Below, one piece after another: positions 15,760-24,777 of a stretch of 64,000 nt of DNA. Origin of the DNA: Alcaligenaceae bacterium SAGV5 (lineage in GTDB: Bacteria > Pseudomonadota > Gammaproteobacteria > Burkholderiales > Burkholderiaceae_B); the NCBI GenBank assembly GCA_009360345.1, contig SPDP01000001.1:1-64000 (forward strand), given 5' to 3'. Each line of letters starts with the position of its first letter. Within the stretch, counting starts at the first letter, position 1. The position numbers and the translations under genes are program-made. The notes under the pieces are model-generated. The model ran no database searches. It saw only the letters and a program-made list of their open reading frames with translations, and was not told the origin of the DNA.

Positions 15760-16326
15760 CTAGGCTTTCTCTTTCTTCTTCTTGCGCCGCTTCAGCGCCA
15801 GCATCGTGCCCCGGCACGTCTCGGCGCCACACAGGCACTGATAATTCTTCTTCAACGTCGGCGTGATGCGCTCGTCGATGACCAGGCCGTAGTCATAATT
15901 GAGTTCGTCGCCGCGGTCGATGGGATGTTGCGAGACGATGAAGACGCGGCCGTCGTCCGTTTCTTCGGCTTCGCAGTTGGGTTCGCAGGCGTGGTTGATC
16001 CAGCGCGCATCGTTGCCCTGGCTGCCGCCGTCGATCACCTTGCCGCTTTCCAGCGCGAAGAAGAAGGTGTGGTACGGATCCTCGGGATTGACGGGATGGC
16101 GGCGGTCGGCCTCGGCCGCGCTGATGCGTTCGCCCGTGTATTCGATGACGCGGGTGCCGGCCGGGATCTTGCGGGCCGCGAACACGCCGGTACCGTGCAC
16201 CCGCGAGCGGCGCACGATGTACCAGGGCTTGCCGCCGGGGCCGGGGTCGACGTCCACGCGATCCTCGGCGGGCTGTTCGACAACAGGAGACTTGCGCGCC
16301 CGTGGGGGCGTTTTCTTCTTGGTCAT
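15760..16326 (-). CDS. SET-domain protein lysine methyltransferase
   Basis: A 188-residue bacterial SET protein. Motifs: GTGVFAARKIPAG (about 45-57), the SAM-binding and catalytic block WINHACEPNCEAEE (109-122), ELNYDYG (141-147), and a post-SET zinc cluster CLCGAETC (Cys164, 166, 171) together with the Cys of NHACxPNC. The N-terminus (TKKKTPPRARK) and C-terminus (KRRKKKKEKA) are very basic, suggesting nucleic-acid contact. The ATG lies 11 nt after the topB stop on the same strand, so the two are almost certainly co-transcribed. SET enzymes methylate lysines; chlamydial examples methylate the histone-like protein Hc1. TopB, with its lysine-rich tail, is an obvious candidate substrate (inference). 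Confidence 0.88.
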   Translation of the reverse strand: MTKKKTPPRARKSPVVEQPAEDRVDVDPGPGGKPWYIVRRSRVHGTGVFAARKIPAGTRVIEYTGERISAAEADRRHPVNPEDPYHTFFFALESGKVIDGGSQGNDARWINHACEPNCEAEETDDGRVFIVSQHPIDRGDELNYDYGLVIDERITPTLKKNYQCLCGAETCRGTMLALKRRKKKKEKA

Positions 16327-16337
16327 TAGGCTGTGGC

Positions 16338-18992
16338 TCAGCTGGAGGTCTTCGCGGCCGCCTTTTTGGCGGCTTTCTTCGCGGGGGCTTTCTTGGCGGC
16401 GGTCTTGCGTGCAGCGGTCTTCTTGGCTGCCGCCTTCTTGGCGGGAGCTTTCTTCGCCGGTGCCGTGGCAGCTTCGTCCTGGCCGGCGGCCGCCTTCTTC
16501 GCCGCTGTCTTCCTGGCCGCGGGCGCGTCCTCGCCCGCCTTGCCGCCCTTGGCGGGGCGGGGCTCGAACTCGAAGCCGATCTTGCCGTCGGGCTGCCGCA
16601 CCAGGAAGGCCTTGAACTTGCGGTTGGTGCGGCTGGAGACGAAGTTCTGCAGCAGGTCGGTGCGCCCTTCGGCCAGCAGCTTGCCCATCTGCTCGGCCGT
16701 GATCTCCTGTTGCAGGATGACCTTGCCGGAACGGAAATCGCACGAACGTTGCGGTCCGACCGATTTCTCGCATATGAAGCTCATGCCGTGATCGAACACG
16801 TTCGAGCCGCATTTCGGGCACGGGCCCACCGGCGTCTGGCCGGAAAAATCCACGGCTTCCGAGGCTTCTTCGTCGGCCTGGCCGAAGTCGAATTCCAGCT
16901 TGTAGTCGTCGGTGATGCGCAGGATGGCCGAGAAGGGCCGGCCCATCTTGCTGATGAAGCCGTTCAGCGGGCCGATCTCGCGCTTGGCCAGCAATTCCTC
17001 GACTTCCTGCTGCTCGAAGGTGCGCCCGCCGGGATGCTTGCTGATCGAGAAGTCGCAGGCGGTGCAGGCATAGCGCCGGTAGTTTTCCTTGACCACGGCG
17101 CCGCATTTCGGACATGGCGTGGTCAGGGTGGCGTAGTCGCCCGGCACCGTGTCGCGGTCGTATTCTTTCGCGCGCTTGACGATGACCTGGGTCATTTGCG
17201 CGATCTCGCGCATGAAGGCCTCGCGCGCTAACTGGCCGCGCTCGATCTGCGACAGCTTGTGCTCCCATTCGCCCGTCAGTTCAGGCGAGGTCAGCTCGTC
17301 CACGTCTAGGCCCGACAGCAGCGTCATCAACTGGCGCGCCTTGGCGGTCGGCACCAGGTCGCGGCCTTCGCGGCGCAGATAGACCTCGTTGATCAGCCCT
17401 TCGATGATGCCCGCGCGCGTGGCCGGCGTGCCCAGGCCGCGCGCCGACATGGCTTCGCGCAGCTCTTCGTCGTCGACCAGCTTGCCCGCGCCTTCCATGG
17501 CCGACAGCAGCGTCGCTTCCGTGTAGCGGGCGGGCGGTTTCGTGACCAGGCCCACGGCCTCGACTTCCTCGGTGCGGACCGGTTCGCCGGAGGCGACCGG
17601 CACCAGGTTGGCGTCCTCGCCCTGTGCATCGCGGCCGTAGACCGCCATCCAGCCCGGATTGATCAGGACCTTGCCCTCGGTCTTGAACTTGTGGCCGGCG
17701 ACTTCCGTGATCCGGGTCGTGACCAGGAATTCGGCCGCCGGGAAAAATACCGCCAGGAAGCGCTTGACCACGAGGTCGTACAGTTTGGCCTCGGCCTCGC
17801 TCAATTCGCGCGGCGCCTGCAGCGTCGGGATGATGGCGAAGTGGTCCGACACCTTCTTGTTGTCGAACACGCGGCGGTTGGGCTTGACCCAGCCGCTGTC
17901 CAGGATCTTCAAAGCGAACGGCGCGTAGCCGGGCCGGTTGGCGGCCAGCGTCTGCATGGTCTGGCTCACCGTGCCCAGGTAGTCCTCGGGCAGGTAGCGC
18001 GAATCGGTACGGGGGTAGGTCAGCGCCTTGTGGCGTTCGTACAGGGTCTGGGCCAGCGCCAGCGTGGTCTTGGCCGAGAAGCCGAAGCGCGAGTTGGCCT
18101 CGCGCTGCAGCGTGGTCAGGTCGTACAGCAGTCCGGACAGCTGGGTGGACGGCTTCGATTCCTCGGTGACCGAGCCGGTGCGGTCGCGGCAGGCCGCCAC
18201 CACCGATTCGGCCGCCGCCTTGCTCCACAGGCGCGATTCGCGCTTCTCGGGATCCTGCGGATCCTTGACGTGCTTGGGATCGAACCAGCGGCCTTCGTAC
18301 AGGCCGGCGGCGGCGACGAACTGCGCGCGCACCTCCCAGTAGTCGCGCGGCACGAACTGGCGGATGCGCTCCTCGCGCTCGGACACGATGGCGAGCGTGG
18401 GTGTCTGCACCCGGCCCACCGTGGTCTTGAAGAAGCCGCCGTCCTTGCTGTTGAAGGCCGTCATGGCCCGCGTGCCGTTGATGCCCACCAGCCAGTCGGC
18501 CTCGGCGCGCGAGCGCGCCGCGGCTTCCAGCGGTTGCAGCGCGGAGTCGGAGCGCAGGTCGGCGAAAGCGTCGCGGATGGCCTGCTGAGTCATCGATTGC
18601 AGCCACAGGCGCCGGATGGGCTTGTTGGTCTTCGCGTACTGGGCGATGTAGCGGAAGATCAACTCGCCCTCGCGTCCCGCGTCGCAGGCGTTGATCAGCG
18701 CGTCCACGTCCTTGCGCTTGATCAGCCGCACCAGCAGGCGCAGCCGTTCTTCCGAGCGTTTGTCGGCCGGCCCCAGTTCGAACTCGGGCGGAATCACCGG
18801 CAGATGGGTGAAGCTCCACTTGCCCTTGACCGGATCGTTGGGCGCCACGAGGGTGAGCAGGTGCCCGACGCTGGACGAGAGCACATAGTCGTCGCTTTCG
18901 AAATAATCGCCTTCGCGCTTGAACCCGCCCAGCGCGCGGGAAATGTCCAGCGCGACCGAAGGTTTCTCGGCGATGATCAGAGTTTTGCCCAT
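16338..18992 (-). CDS. topB: DNA topoisomerase III with histone-H1-like C-terminal tail
   Basis: An 884-residue type IA topoisomerase. TOPRIM motifs EKPSVA and DAGREGE (104-110), catalytic Tyr326 in ALTYPRTDSRYLP, and two zinc-ribbon-like segments (CPKCGAVVKENYRRYACTAC; CPKCGSN...CEKS). It relaxes and decatenates DNA. E. coli TopB is about 650 residues. The extra length includes the C-terminal zinc and repeat domains and a 73-residue tail (812-884) of PAKKAAAKK-type repeats with 19 Lys and no aromatic residues, like bacterial histone H1 homologs. Gene order dprA-smg-topB is conserved in beta-proteobacteria. A SET methyltransferase gene follows 11 nt later. Confidence 0.95.
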   Translation of the reverse strand: MGKTLIIAEKPSVALDISRALGGFKREGDYFESDDYVLSSSVGHLLTLVAPNDPVKGKWSFTHLPVIPPEFELGPADKRSEERLRLLVRLIKRKDVDALINACDAGREGELIFRYIAQYAKTNKPIRRLWLQSMTQQAIRDAFADLRSDSALQPLEAAARSRAEADWLVGINGTRAMTAFNSKDGGFFKTTVGRVQTPTLAIVSEREERIRQFVPRDYWEVRAQFVAAAGLYEGRWFDPKHVKDPQDPEKRESRLWSKAAAESVVAACRDRTGSVTEESKPSTQLSGLLYDLTTLQREANSRFGFSAKTTLALAQTLYERHKALTYPRTDSRYLPEDYLGTVSQTMQTLAANRPGYAPFALKILDSGWVKPNRRVFDNKKVSDHFAIIPTLQAPRELSEAEAKLYDLVVKRFLAVFFPAAEFLVTTRITEVAGHKFKTEGKVLINPGWMAVYGRDAQGEDANLVPVASGEPVRTEEVEAVGLVTKPPARYTEATLLSAMEGAGKLVDDEELREAMSARGLGTPATRAGIIEGLINEVYLRREGRDLVPTAKARQLMTLLSGLDVDELTSPELTGEWEHKLSQIERGQLAREAFMREIAQMTQVIVKRAKEYDRDTVPGDYATLTTPCPKCGAVVKENYRRYACTACDFSISKHPGGRTFEQQEVEELLAKREIGPLNGFISKMGRPFSAILRITDDYKLEFDFGQADEEASEAVDFSGQTPVGPCPKCGSNVFDHGMSFICEKSVGPQRSCDFRSGKVILQQEITAEQMGKLLAEGRTDLLQNFVSSRTNRKFKAFLVRQPDGKIGFEFEPRPAKGGKAGEDAPAARKTAAKKAAAGQDEAATAPAKKAPAKKAAAKKTAARKTAAKKAPAKKAAKKAAAKTSS

Positions 18993-19107
18993 TGACTTCC
19001 AGTTGACGGAGCCGACGCGAACAAATAGCGCGTCAAAGCGCCGGATGATACGGGGGGATTTTTAAGCAACGCAAGTCGGGCCTGTGCCACCCAGGCCGAA
19101 AAATGCT

Positions 19108-19265
19108 CCCCCTGCGCCCTTCGGGCGCCCAGAATGGTGGGCCCCCAGCCGCTACGCGGCAGCCCCCAAGGGGGCCGGGACCCGCCTTGGGGCGGCCCGG
19201 CGCCGGGTCCCGTGGGGCAACGCGGGTGGACCGGCGGTGCCGGATCCACCGCATCCGGAGTCTAG
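19108..19265 (+). repeat. Double-hairpin intergenic repeat, copy E (enlarged)
   Basis: Starts CCCCCTGCGCC with the CTTCGG-loop hairpin. It then has about 75 extra GC-rich bases with their own hairpins (CCCCCAAGGGGG; GGGACCC...GGGTCCC) before the usual long hairpin and the tail GGAGTCTAG followed by GTGTCTTGG. It fills most of the smg-topB gap (18993-19308), which otherwise holds only the likely topB leader. Confidence 0.8.
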
Positions 19266-19308
19266 TGGAAGTGTCTTGGTTTGTCGCGCCAGAGCTACGT
19301 GGCTGCTC

Positions 19309-19767
19309 TTAATGGAGCTGCCGGGCGCTGCCGTCTTCGAGCAGTTCTTCCAGGATCAGGTTGTCGATCTCGGTCTCCTGGCTCCAGAGCACCATCAGGA
19401 CGATGATCTTGAGTTTTTCCAGGGGAACGGGCGCCTCGCCCAGGGCGAACGAGCGGTCGATCACGATTTCGCGCAGGGGGGACGACAGCACGCCGGCCGC
19501 TTCCAGGAAGGCGATGAAGCCGATCGCTTCCGAACCGAGCTGGCGATACTCGGCCTCGGCATAGATACGGCAGCCGCTACTGGGAACAAGGGCGAGATCG
19601 ACACAGCGATGAGTGGATTCGGCAAGCCCGGACAGCCAGGTCAGGGCGTCGTCGATTTCATCGTCTTCGAAGCCGGCGGCGGCAAGTTTGCGCGCCAGCG
19701 TTTCCGGGTCCGGGCACGCTTCCGGCGTGTAGTAGTTCTCGAAGAGGTAGACGAGAATATCGAACAT
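19309..19767 (-). CDS. smg: Smg protein (DUF494)
   Basis: A 152-residue protein starting MFDILVYLFENYYTPEACPD, with the helical pattern typical of Smg/DUF494, ending LWSQETEIDNLILEELLEDG. Conserved between dprA and topB in many beta- and gamma-proteobacteria; molecular function unknown. Recognised by sequence style and by neighbours on both sides. Confidence 0.92.
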   Translation of the reverse strand: MFDILVYLFENYYTPEACPDPETLARKLAAAGFEDDEIDDALTWLSGLAESTHRCVDLALVPSSGCRIYAEAEYRQLGSEAIGFIAFLEAAGVLSSPLREIVIDRSFALGEAPVPLEKLKIIVLMVLWSQETEIDNLILEELLEDGSARQLH

Positions 19768-19871
19768 AAGTCAGCGTGTAAGGCTGGATCCACTGTACGC
19801 TGAATTGCATCCCTAGGCAAATGGCCCGGCATTTGCTGCTCATGCGTTGTGCGTGCGGTACACAAGGGTAT

Positions 19872-20981
19872 TCAGCGCGTGGCCGCGACCTGGTAGCGGC
19901 CGCCATCCAGCCGGGTAATCCGTCCCTGCAATTCCAGTTCGAGCAGCCTGTCCTGCAGTGCCGGGACCGCGAGGCCGGTGCGCGCGGCCAGCGCATCCAG
20001 GTGGATGGGGCCGTAGCCCATGCCGGCCAGCAGGGGGTCCCGCGGGAGCGGGGGGGCCGGTGCCGGCTGGCGGGATGCGGCCGGGCCCAGCAGTTCGTCC
20101 AGGATGTCCTGCGCCGATTCCACCAGCTTGGCACCCTGCCGGATCAGCGCGTGACAGCCGCGCGACAGCGGCGAATGGATGGAGCCCGGAATGGCGAACA
20201 CCTCGCGGCCGGCTTCGGCGGCCAGCCGGGCGGTGATGAGCGAACCGCTGCGGGCCGCCGCCTCGGCCACCAGCGTGCCCCGTGCCAGGCCTGCCACCAG
20301 CCGGTTGCGCCGGGGGAACTGGTGAGGCAGCGCCGGCAGGCCCAGCGGGAACTCGGAAACGATGGCGCCCTGCGCGGCGATCCGCTCGGCCAGCTTCCTG
20401 TTCCGTGGCGGATAGACCACGTCGACGCCCGTTCCCACGACCGCGACCGTGCCGCCCGCATCGGCGCCGGCTTCGAGCGCGCCTTCGTGCGCGGCGGCAT
20501 CGATGCCCAGCGCCAGCCCGCTCACGATGCACCAGCCCTGCCGCGCCAGGTGCCGCGCATAGGCGCGCGCGTTGGCCAGGCCGTCGGGGGTGGCGTTGCG
20601 CGCGCCGACGATGGCGATGGCGTCGGGCGACAGCCGGGCCGGATCGCCGGCCACGTACAGCAGCGGGGGCGGATCGTGGGTGTCGAGCAGCGCCCGGGGG
20701 TAGGCGGCGTCGGCCAGGGTCAGGAGGTGGTGGCCGGGATGCTCGGCCCAGCGCAGCGTGCGTTCGAGGGCGGCCAGTTGCCCCGGGGACGGCGGGCGGG
20801 CCAGTTGCCCGGCCAGCGGCGGCGGCAACCAGGCCGCCAGATCGTCGCGGGACAGGCGGTACAACTGCTGGGGCAACCCGACCGCCCGCAGCAGTTCGCG
20901 CGCGGTGACCGGCCCGATGCCGGGTTCGAGGGTGAGCCGCAGCCAGGCGGACAGTTCTTCCGGTGTGTGGGCGAGGGGCAT
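19872..20981 (-). CDS. dprA: DNA-processing protein DprA (Smf)
   Basis: A 369-residue protein. The N-terminal SAM-like region (EELSAWLRLTLEPGIGPVTARELL) is followed by the extended Rossmann fold: VGARNATPDGLANARAYARHLA, GLALGIDAAAHEGAL, EFPLGLPALPHQFPRRNRLVAGL and SGSLITARLAAEAGREVFAIPG. A C-terminal winged helix ends the protein. DprA loads RecA on incoming single-stranded DNA during transformation. The start at 20981 gives family-like length; the frame is open further upstream. Divergent from def across a 168-bp gap. Confidence 0.93.
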   Translation of the reverse strand: MPLAHTPEELSAWLRLTLEPGIGPVTARELLRAVGLPQQLYRLSRDDLAAWLPPPLAGQLARPPSPGQLAALERTLRWAEHPGHHLLTLADAAYPRALLDTHDPPPLLYVAGDPARLSPDAIAIVGARNATPDGLANARAYARHLARQGWCIVSGLALGIDAAAHEGALEAGADAGGTVAVVGTGVDVVYPPRNRKLAERIAAQGAIVSEFPLGLPALPHQFPRRNRLVAGLARGTLVAEAAARSGSLITARLAAEAGREVFAIPGSIHSPLSRGCHALIRQGAKLVESAQDILDELLGPAASRQPAPAPPLPRDPLLAGMGYGPIHLDALAARTGLAVPALQDRLLELELQGRITRLDGGRYQVAATR

Positions 20982-21079
20982 GCCGCCATCTAAACACGGC
21001 GGGCGAGGCATCGCGGGTTCAGGCAGGACACCGATATCCTGCCCGCCGGAGGCGCCGGGAAGCTGTGGTATCTTGCCCC

Positions 21080-21109
21080 TTGGACTCCGGCCAGCCGGCC
21101 CCATATTCT
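21080..21109 (+). promoter_or_regulatory. Candidate sigma-70 promoter for the def operon
   Basis: TTGGAC (21080-21085) and TATTCT (21104-21109) are separated by 18 bp, about 40 bp upstream of the def start. This is the only good pair I see in the dprA-def gap. Confidence 0.4.
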
Positions 21110-21149
21110 TTGATAGGCGCCCCACGCTGGGGACAACGGCATCACGATC

Positions 21150-21650
21150 ATGGCATTGCTACCCATTCTTCACTATCCCGACGCAAGGCTGCACAAGAAA
21201 GCCAAGCCGGTGGGCGTGGTCGACGACCGCATCCGCCGCATCGTCCGCGACATGGCCGAGACCATGTACGCGGCGCCGGGGATAGGGCTGGCCGCCACCC
21301 AGGTCGATATCCATGAGCGCATCGTGGTCATCGACGTTTCCGAGCACAGCGACGATCTGCTCGTCCTGATCAACCCGGTCATTACCTGGAAGAGCGAGGA
21401 AACCCAGGTCTACGAGGAAGGCTGCCTGTCGGTGCCGGGCATCTACGACGAAGTCCAGCGTTCCGCCCGTATCAGGGTCGAAGCCACCAACGAACAGGGC
21501 GAACGCTACGAACTCGACGCCGAAGGCATCCTGGCCGTCTGCGTACAGCACGAACTCGATCACCTCGAAGGCAAGGTGTTCGTCGAATACCTCTCTCCCC
21601 TCAAGCAAAGCCGCATCAAGACCAAGCTGCGCAAACTGGAAAAAGTCTAG
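21150..21650 (+). CDS. def: Peptide deformylase
   Basis: A 166-residue Fe/Zn enzyme removing the formyl group from nascent proteins. All three motifs are present: GIGLAATQ (44-51), EGCLSVP (90-96, metal ligand Cys92) and HELDH (134-138, two His ligands and catalytic Glu). First gene of the def-fmt-rsmB group. Confidence 0.97.
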   Translation: MALLPILHYPDARLHKKAKPVGVVDDRIRRIVRDMAETMYAAPGIGLAATQVDIHERIVVIDVSEHSDDLLVLINPVITWKSEETQVYEEGCLSVPGIYDEVQRSARIRVEATNEQGERYELDAEGILAVCVQHELDHLEGKVFVEYLSPLKQSRIKTKLRKLEKV

Positions 21651-21683
21651 AGGGGAGGCTAAACGCGTAGGGGGGTACTCGAG

Positions 21684-22631
21684 ATGCATCTGGTCTTTGC
21701 CGGTACGCCGGAATTCGCAAAAGTCGCCCTGCGGGCCCTCATCGAGGCCGGGCATACGATCGCCCTGGTGCTGACACAGCCGGACCGGCCGGCCGGACGC
21801 GGGCTCAAACTGACGCCCAGTCCGGTGAAGGCGGCGGCGCTGGAGGCGGGGGCGCCGGTGCTGCAGCCGCGCAGCCTGCGGCTGGACGGCAAGTATCCCG
21901 ACGAGGCGGCCCAGGCGCACGAGGCCCTGCGCGCGGCACGGGCCGACGCGATGATCGTGGCCGCCTACGGCCTGATCCTGCCCCAGGGGGTACTGGACAT
22001 CCCGCGGCTGGGCTGCCTGAACATCCATGCCAGCCTGCTGCCGCGCTGGCGCGGCGCCGCGCCCATCCAGCGCGCCATCGAGGCGGGCGACGCGCAGACG
22101 GGAATCACCATCATGCAGATGGACGCGGGCCTGGATACGGGCGACATGCTGCTCGAAGGCGCGCTGCCCATCGGGGCGGGCCAGACCGCCGGCGATCTGC
22201 ACGACCGCCTGGCCGTGCTGGGCGGGGAGTTGATCGTGCAGGCCCTGGCACGACTGGAGGCAGGCGGCCTGCCGGCCACGCCGCAGCCCGCCGAGGGCGT
22301 GACCTACGCCGCCAAGCTGGACAAGGCCGAGGCGGCGCTCGATTGTTCGCGGCCCGCCGCCGAACTGGCGCGCCGCATCCTGGCCTTCAATCCGGTCCCG
22401 GGGGCCACCGTGCGGTTGCCCGGCCTGGCCGACCCGGTCAAGGCCTGGCGCGCCGAGGCGCTGGACGAGGCATCGCAGGCCAGCCCGGGAACCGTCGTGC
22501 GCGCGGGCGCGGCGGGGGTGGACCTGGCCACCGGCCAGGGGGTCCTGCGCCTGACCGAATTGCAGAAGGCGGGCGGCAAGCGCCAGCCGGCCGATGTCTT
22601 CGTGCGGGGCTGGAACCCCGATCTTTCCTGA
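21684..22631 (+). CDS. fmt: Methionyl-tRNA formyltransferase
   Basis: A 315-residue enzyme formylating initiator Met-tRNA from 10-formyl-THF. Motifs: [16 protein letters not shown] at the start, [20 protein letters not shown] (catalytic Asn-His) and [17 protein letters not shown], then an OB-like C-terminal domain. The def-fmt gap (21651-21683) contains a short remnant of the intergenic repeat (ACGCGTAGGGGGG, about 21664-21676). The stop overlaps the rsmB start by 1 nt. Confidence 0.97.
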   Translation: MHLVFAGTPEFAKVALRALIEAGHTIALVLTQPDRPAGRGLKLTPSPVKAAALEAGAPVLQPRSLRLDGKYPDEAAQAHEALRAARADAMIVAAYGLILPQGVLDIPRLGCLNIHASLLPRWRGAAPIQRAIEAGDAQTGITIMQMDAGLDTGDMLLEGALPIGAGQTAGDLHDRLAVLGGELIVQALARLEAGGLPATPQPAEGVTYAAKLDKAEAALDCSRPAAELARRILAFNPVPGATVRLPGLADPVKAWRAEALDEASQASPGTVVRAGAAGVDLATGQGVLRLTELQKAGGKRQPADVFVRGWNPDLS

Positions 22632-23950
22632 TGGCGCCGCCAGCCACCGGGCCCGTGTCGGCCCCCTTGTCCGACGTGCTGCTGGCCGCCGCGCGCGCGG
22701 TGCAGGGCGTGCTGGCGGGCGTTTCCCTGACCGATGCGCTGTCGCGCGTTGCCGCGCCGCTGCGGCCGGCGGCCCAGGCGCTGTCCTTCCACGCCATGCG
22801 TCAACTGGGGCGCGCGCGCGCGGTCAAGCAGGCGCTGATTCCCCGCAAACCGGCCGATCCGCTGCTGGACGCGCTGCTGCTGACGGCATTCTCGCTGCTG
22901 GTGGCGGACGAAGCCGAGGCCGCCGCGGCCGGTGTCAGCTACGCGCCCCACACCGTGGTGGACCAGGCCGTGCGGGCCGCCGCCGGCCAGCGTCCGCTCG
23001 CGCCGTTCAAGGGCCTGGTCAACGGCAGCCTGCGGCGTTTCCTGCGCGAGCGCGAGAGCGTGCTGGAAGCCGCCGGCCGCCGCCCCGAGGCCGTCTGGAA
23101 CCATCCGGAGTGGTGGGTGCGGCGCCTGCGCATCGACTATCCCGATCATTGGCAATCGCTGCTGCGCGCCGCCAACCGGCCGCCTGCCATGGTCCTGCGC
23201 GTCAATCGCCGCCGTACCAGCCGCGAGGCGCTGGTCGAGGCCTTTCACGCCGCCGGCGTCGAGGCCTTGCCGGTGGGCGAGGCGGGGCTCGCGCTGGCCC
23301 AGCCGCGGCCGGTGCAACAGTTGCCGGGCTTTGCCGAGGGCTGGTGGTCGGTCCAGGATGCCGCCGCGCAGCTGGCGGCACCGCTGCTCCAGGTGAAGGA
23401 CGGCATGCGGGTGCTCGACGCCTGCGCCGCGCCGGGCGGCAAGACGGCGCATCTGCTGGAACTGGCGGATCTCGACCTGCTGGCGCTGGACGTCGATGCC
23501 GGCAGGCTGGAGCGGGTGGATGCCAACCTGGCGCGGCTGGGGCTGTCCGCGCGTACGCAGGCCGCCGACGTGGCAGATCTGGACGCGTGGTGGGACGGGC
23601 GGCTCTTCGATGCGGTGCTGGCCGACGTGCCCTGTACCGCATCGGGCATCGTCCGGCGCCATCCCGACATCCGCTGGCTGCGGCGCGAGGGCGACGTGGC
23701 CAATACCGCCGCGCTCCAGGCCCGGATTGCCGATGCCTTGTGGCAGGTGGTGGCGCCCGGTGGTAAATTGCTCTATGCAACCTGCTCGATTTTCCCCGCG
23801 GAGGGAGCCAGGCAAGCCGAGGCTTTCCAGCTCAGGCATCCCGATGCGGCGCGGCTGCCTGCGCCTGGGCAACTGCTTACGCAGGCGGAGCCTGATCGGC
23901 CGGCCGAGCAGCACGATGGTTTTTTCTACGCGTTGTTTGCCAAGGGTTGA
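22631..23950 (+). CDS. rsmB: 16S rRNA (cytosine-967-C5)-methyltransferase
   Basis: A 439-residue enzyme with an N-terminal NusB-like RNA-binding domain (to about residue 150) and a C-terminal SAM methyltransferase: DACAAPGGKTAHLLEL (SAM motif I), VLADVPCTASGIVRRHPDIRW (motif IV, release Cys) and LLYATCSIFPAEG (catalytic Cys). The ATG overlaps the fmt stop. The next gene starts with TTG over the rsmB stop (TTGA), pointing to coupled translation. Confidence 0.95.
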   Translation: MAPPATGPVSAPLSDVLLAAARAVQGVLAGVSLTDALSRVAAPLRPAAQALSFHAMRQLGRARAVKQALIPRKPADPLLDALLLTAFSLLVADEAEAAAAGVSYAPHTVVDQAVRAAAGQRPLAPFKGLVNGSLRRFLRERESVLEAAGRRPEAVWNHPEWWVRRLRIDYPDHWQSLLRAANRPPAMVLRVNRRRTSREALVEAFHAAGVEALPVGEAGLALAQPRPVQQLPGFAEGWWSVQDAAAQLAAPLLQVKDGMRVLDACAAPGGKTAHLLELADLDLLALDVDAGRLERVDANLARLGLSARTQAADVADLDAWWDGRLFDAVLADVPCTASGIVRRHPDIRWLRREGDVANTAALQARIADALWQVVAPGGKLLYATCSIFPAEGARQAEAFQLRHPDAARLPAPGQLLTQAEPDRPAEQHDGFFYALFAKG

Positions 23951-24777
23951 TCATTCTCCGACTTCATCGCGTCCTGATCCTGCCGGTCGTTGCCCTGATG
24001 TTGCTGTGGGGCGGCCAAGCCCCGGCATCCGAGCCAGCCGTCCAGTCCGTGACGGTGACCGAACGCGGCCGTGATCTGCTCCTGAGCGCCGATGTCCTGC
24101 TGAATCTGAACAACCAGCTCGAAGATGCCGTCGCGCGCGGGCTGCCGCTTTATTTCTCGGTCGAGGTCGAGATCCGCCGGCCCCGCTGGTATTGGTTCGA
24201 CGAAGTGGTGTTGTCCTCTAACCAGACGTGGCGGATCGTCTACAACCCGCTGACGCGCCAGTGGCGCGTGCATTCCGGCAATCTCGCGCTGCCCGTGGGG
24301 TCGCTGGTCGAAGCCCTGTCGGTCGTGCGCCACGTGCGCAACTGGCGCATCGGCGACCGCGACGCGCTGAGCCCGGACACGCGCTACCAGGGCCGGCTGC
24401 GCGTGCGTTTCGATATTTCCCAGCTTTCCAAGCCGTTCCAGGTCAACGCCTTGAACAGCAGCGACTGGTCGCTCGCGACGCCATGGACGGAGTTCAACGT
24501 GCGCCTGAGCGGCGAACCGCCGCCGCCGTCCGGTTCCGCTGCGCCGCCGCCCGCCGCCGCCCAGCCGGGACTGCCGCCGCCGCCCCTGCCGCCTCCCGCC
24601 GGCCCCGCTCCGTCCGCACCCATGCAGTCCGTTCCTGCCCAGCCGGCGTCGCCGGCTTCGCCCATCGTGCCTTCCAACGGCGCCCCCGCCGGCGGCCACG
24701 GCCTGGTCCTGCCAGGTGGTTCGCCCCATGCGGCCCCCGGGGGGCTGGGCCTGACTCCTCCCACGGAGTCCCAATGA
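23947..24777 (+). CDS. DUF4390 secreted protein with Pro-rich tail
   Basis: A 276-residue protein. A hydrophobic signal peptide (LILPVVALMLLWGGQAPAS) is followed by a beta-rich DUF4390 domain (about 30-190; YNPLTRQWRVHSGNLALPVGS) and an 80-residue Pro/Ala/Gly-rich tail. It is always found upstream of NtrY-like kinases in this group to my knowledge, so an envelope signal accessory role is plausible. The start is a TTG overlapping the rsmB stop; no independent ribosome site is evident. The stop overlaps the kinase start (ATGA). Confidence 0.82.
   Translation: MIILRLHRVLILPVVALMLLWGGQAPASEPAVQSVTVTERGRDLLLSADVLLNLNNQLEDAVARGLPLYFSVEVEIRRPRWYWFDEVVLSSNQTWRIVYNPLTRQWRVHSGNLALPVGSLVEALSVVRHVRNWRIGDRDALSPDTRYQGRLRVRFDISQLSKPFQVNALNSSDWSLATPWTEFNVRLSGEPPPPSGSAAPPPAAAQPGLPPPPLPPPAGPAPSAPMQSVPAQPASPASPIVPSNGAPAGGHGLVLPGGSPHAAPGGLGLTPPTESQ

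Noticed and set aside
19108..19265. Short gene in the smg-topB gap
   Set aside because: Open frames here consist of the intergenic repeat sequence; no ribosome site or family match.
22304..23914. 536-codon minus-strand open frame
   Set aside because: Antisense to rsmB, which carries all methyltransferase motifs.
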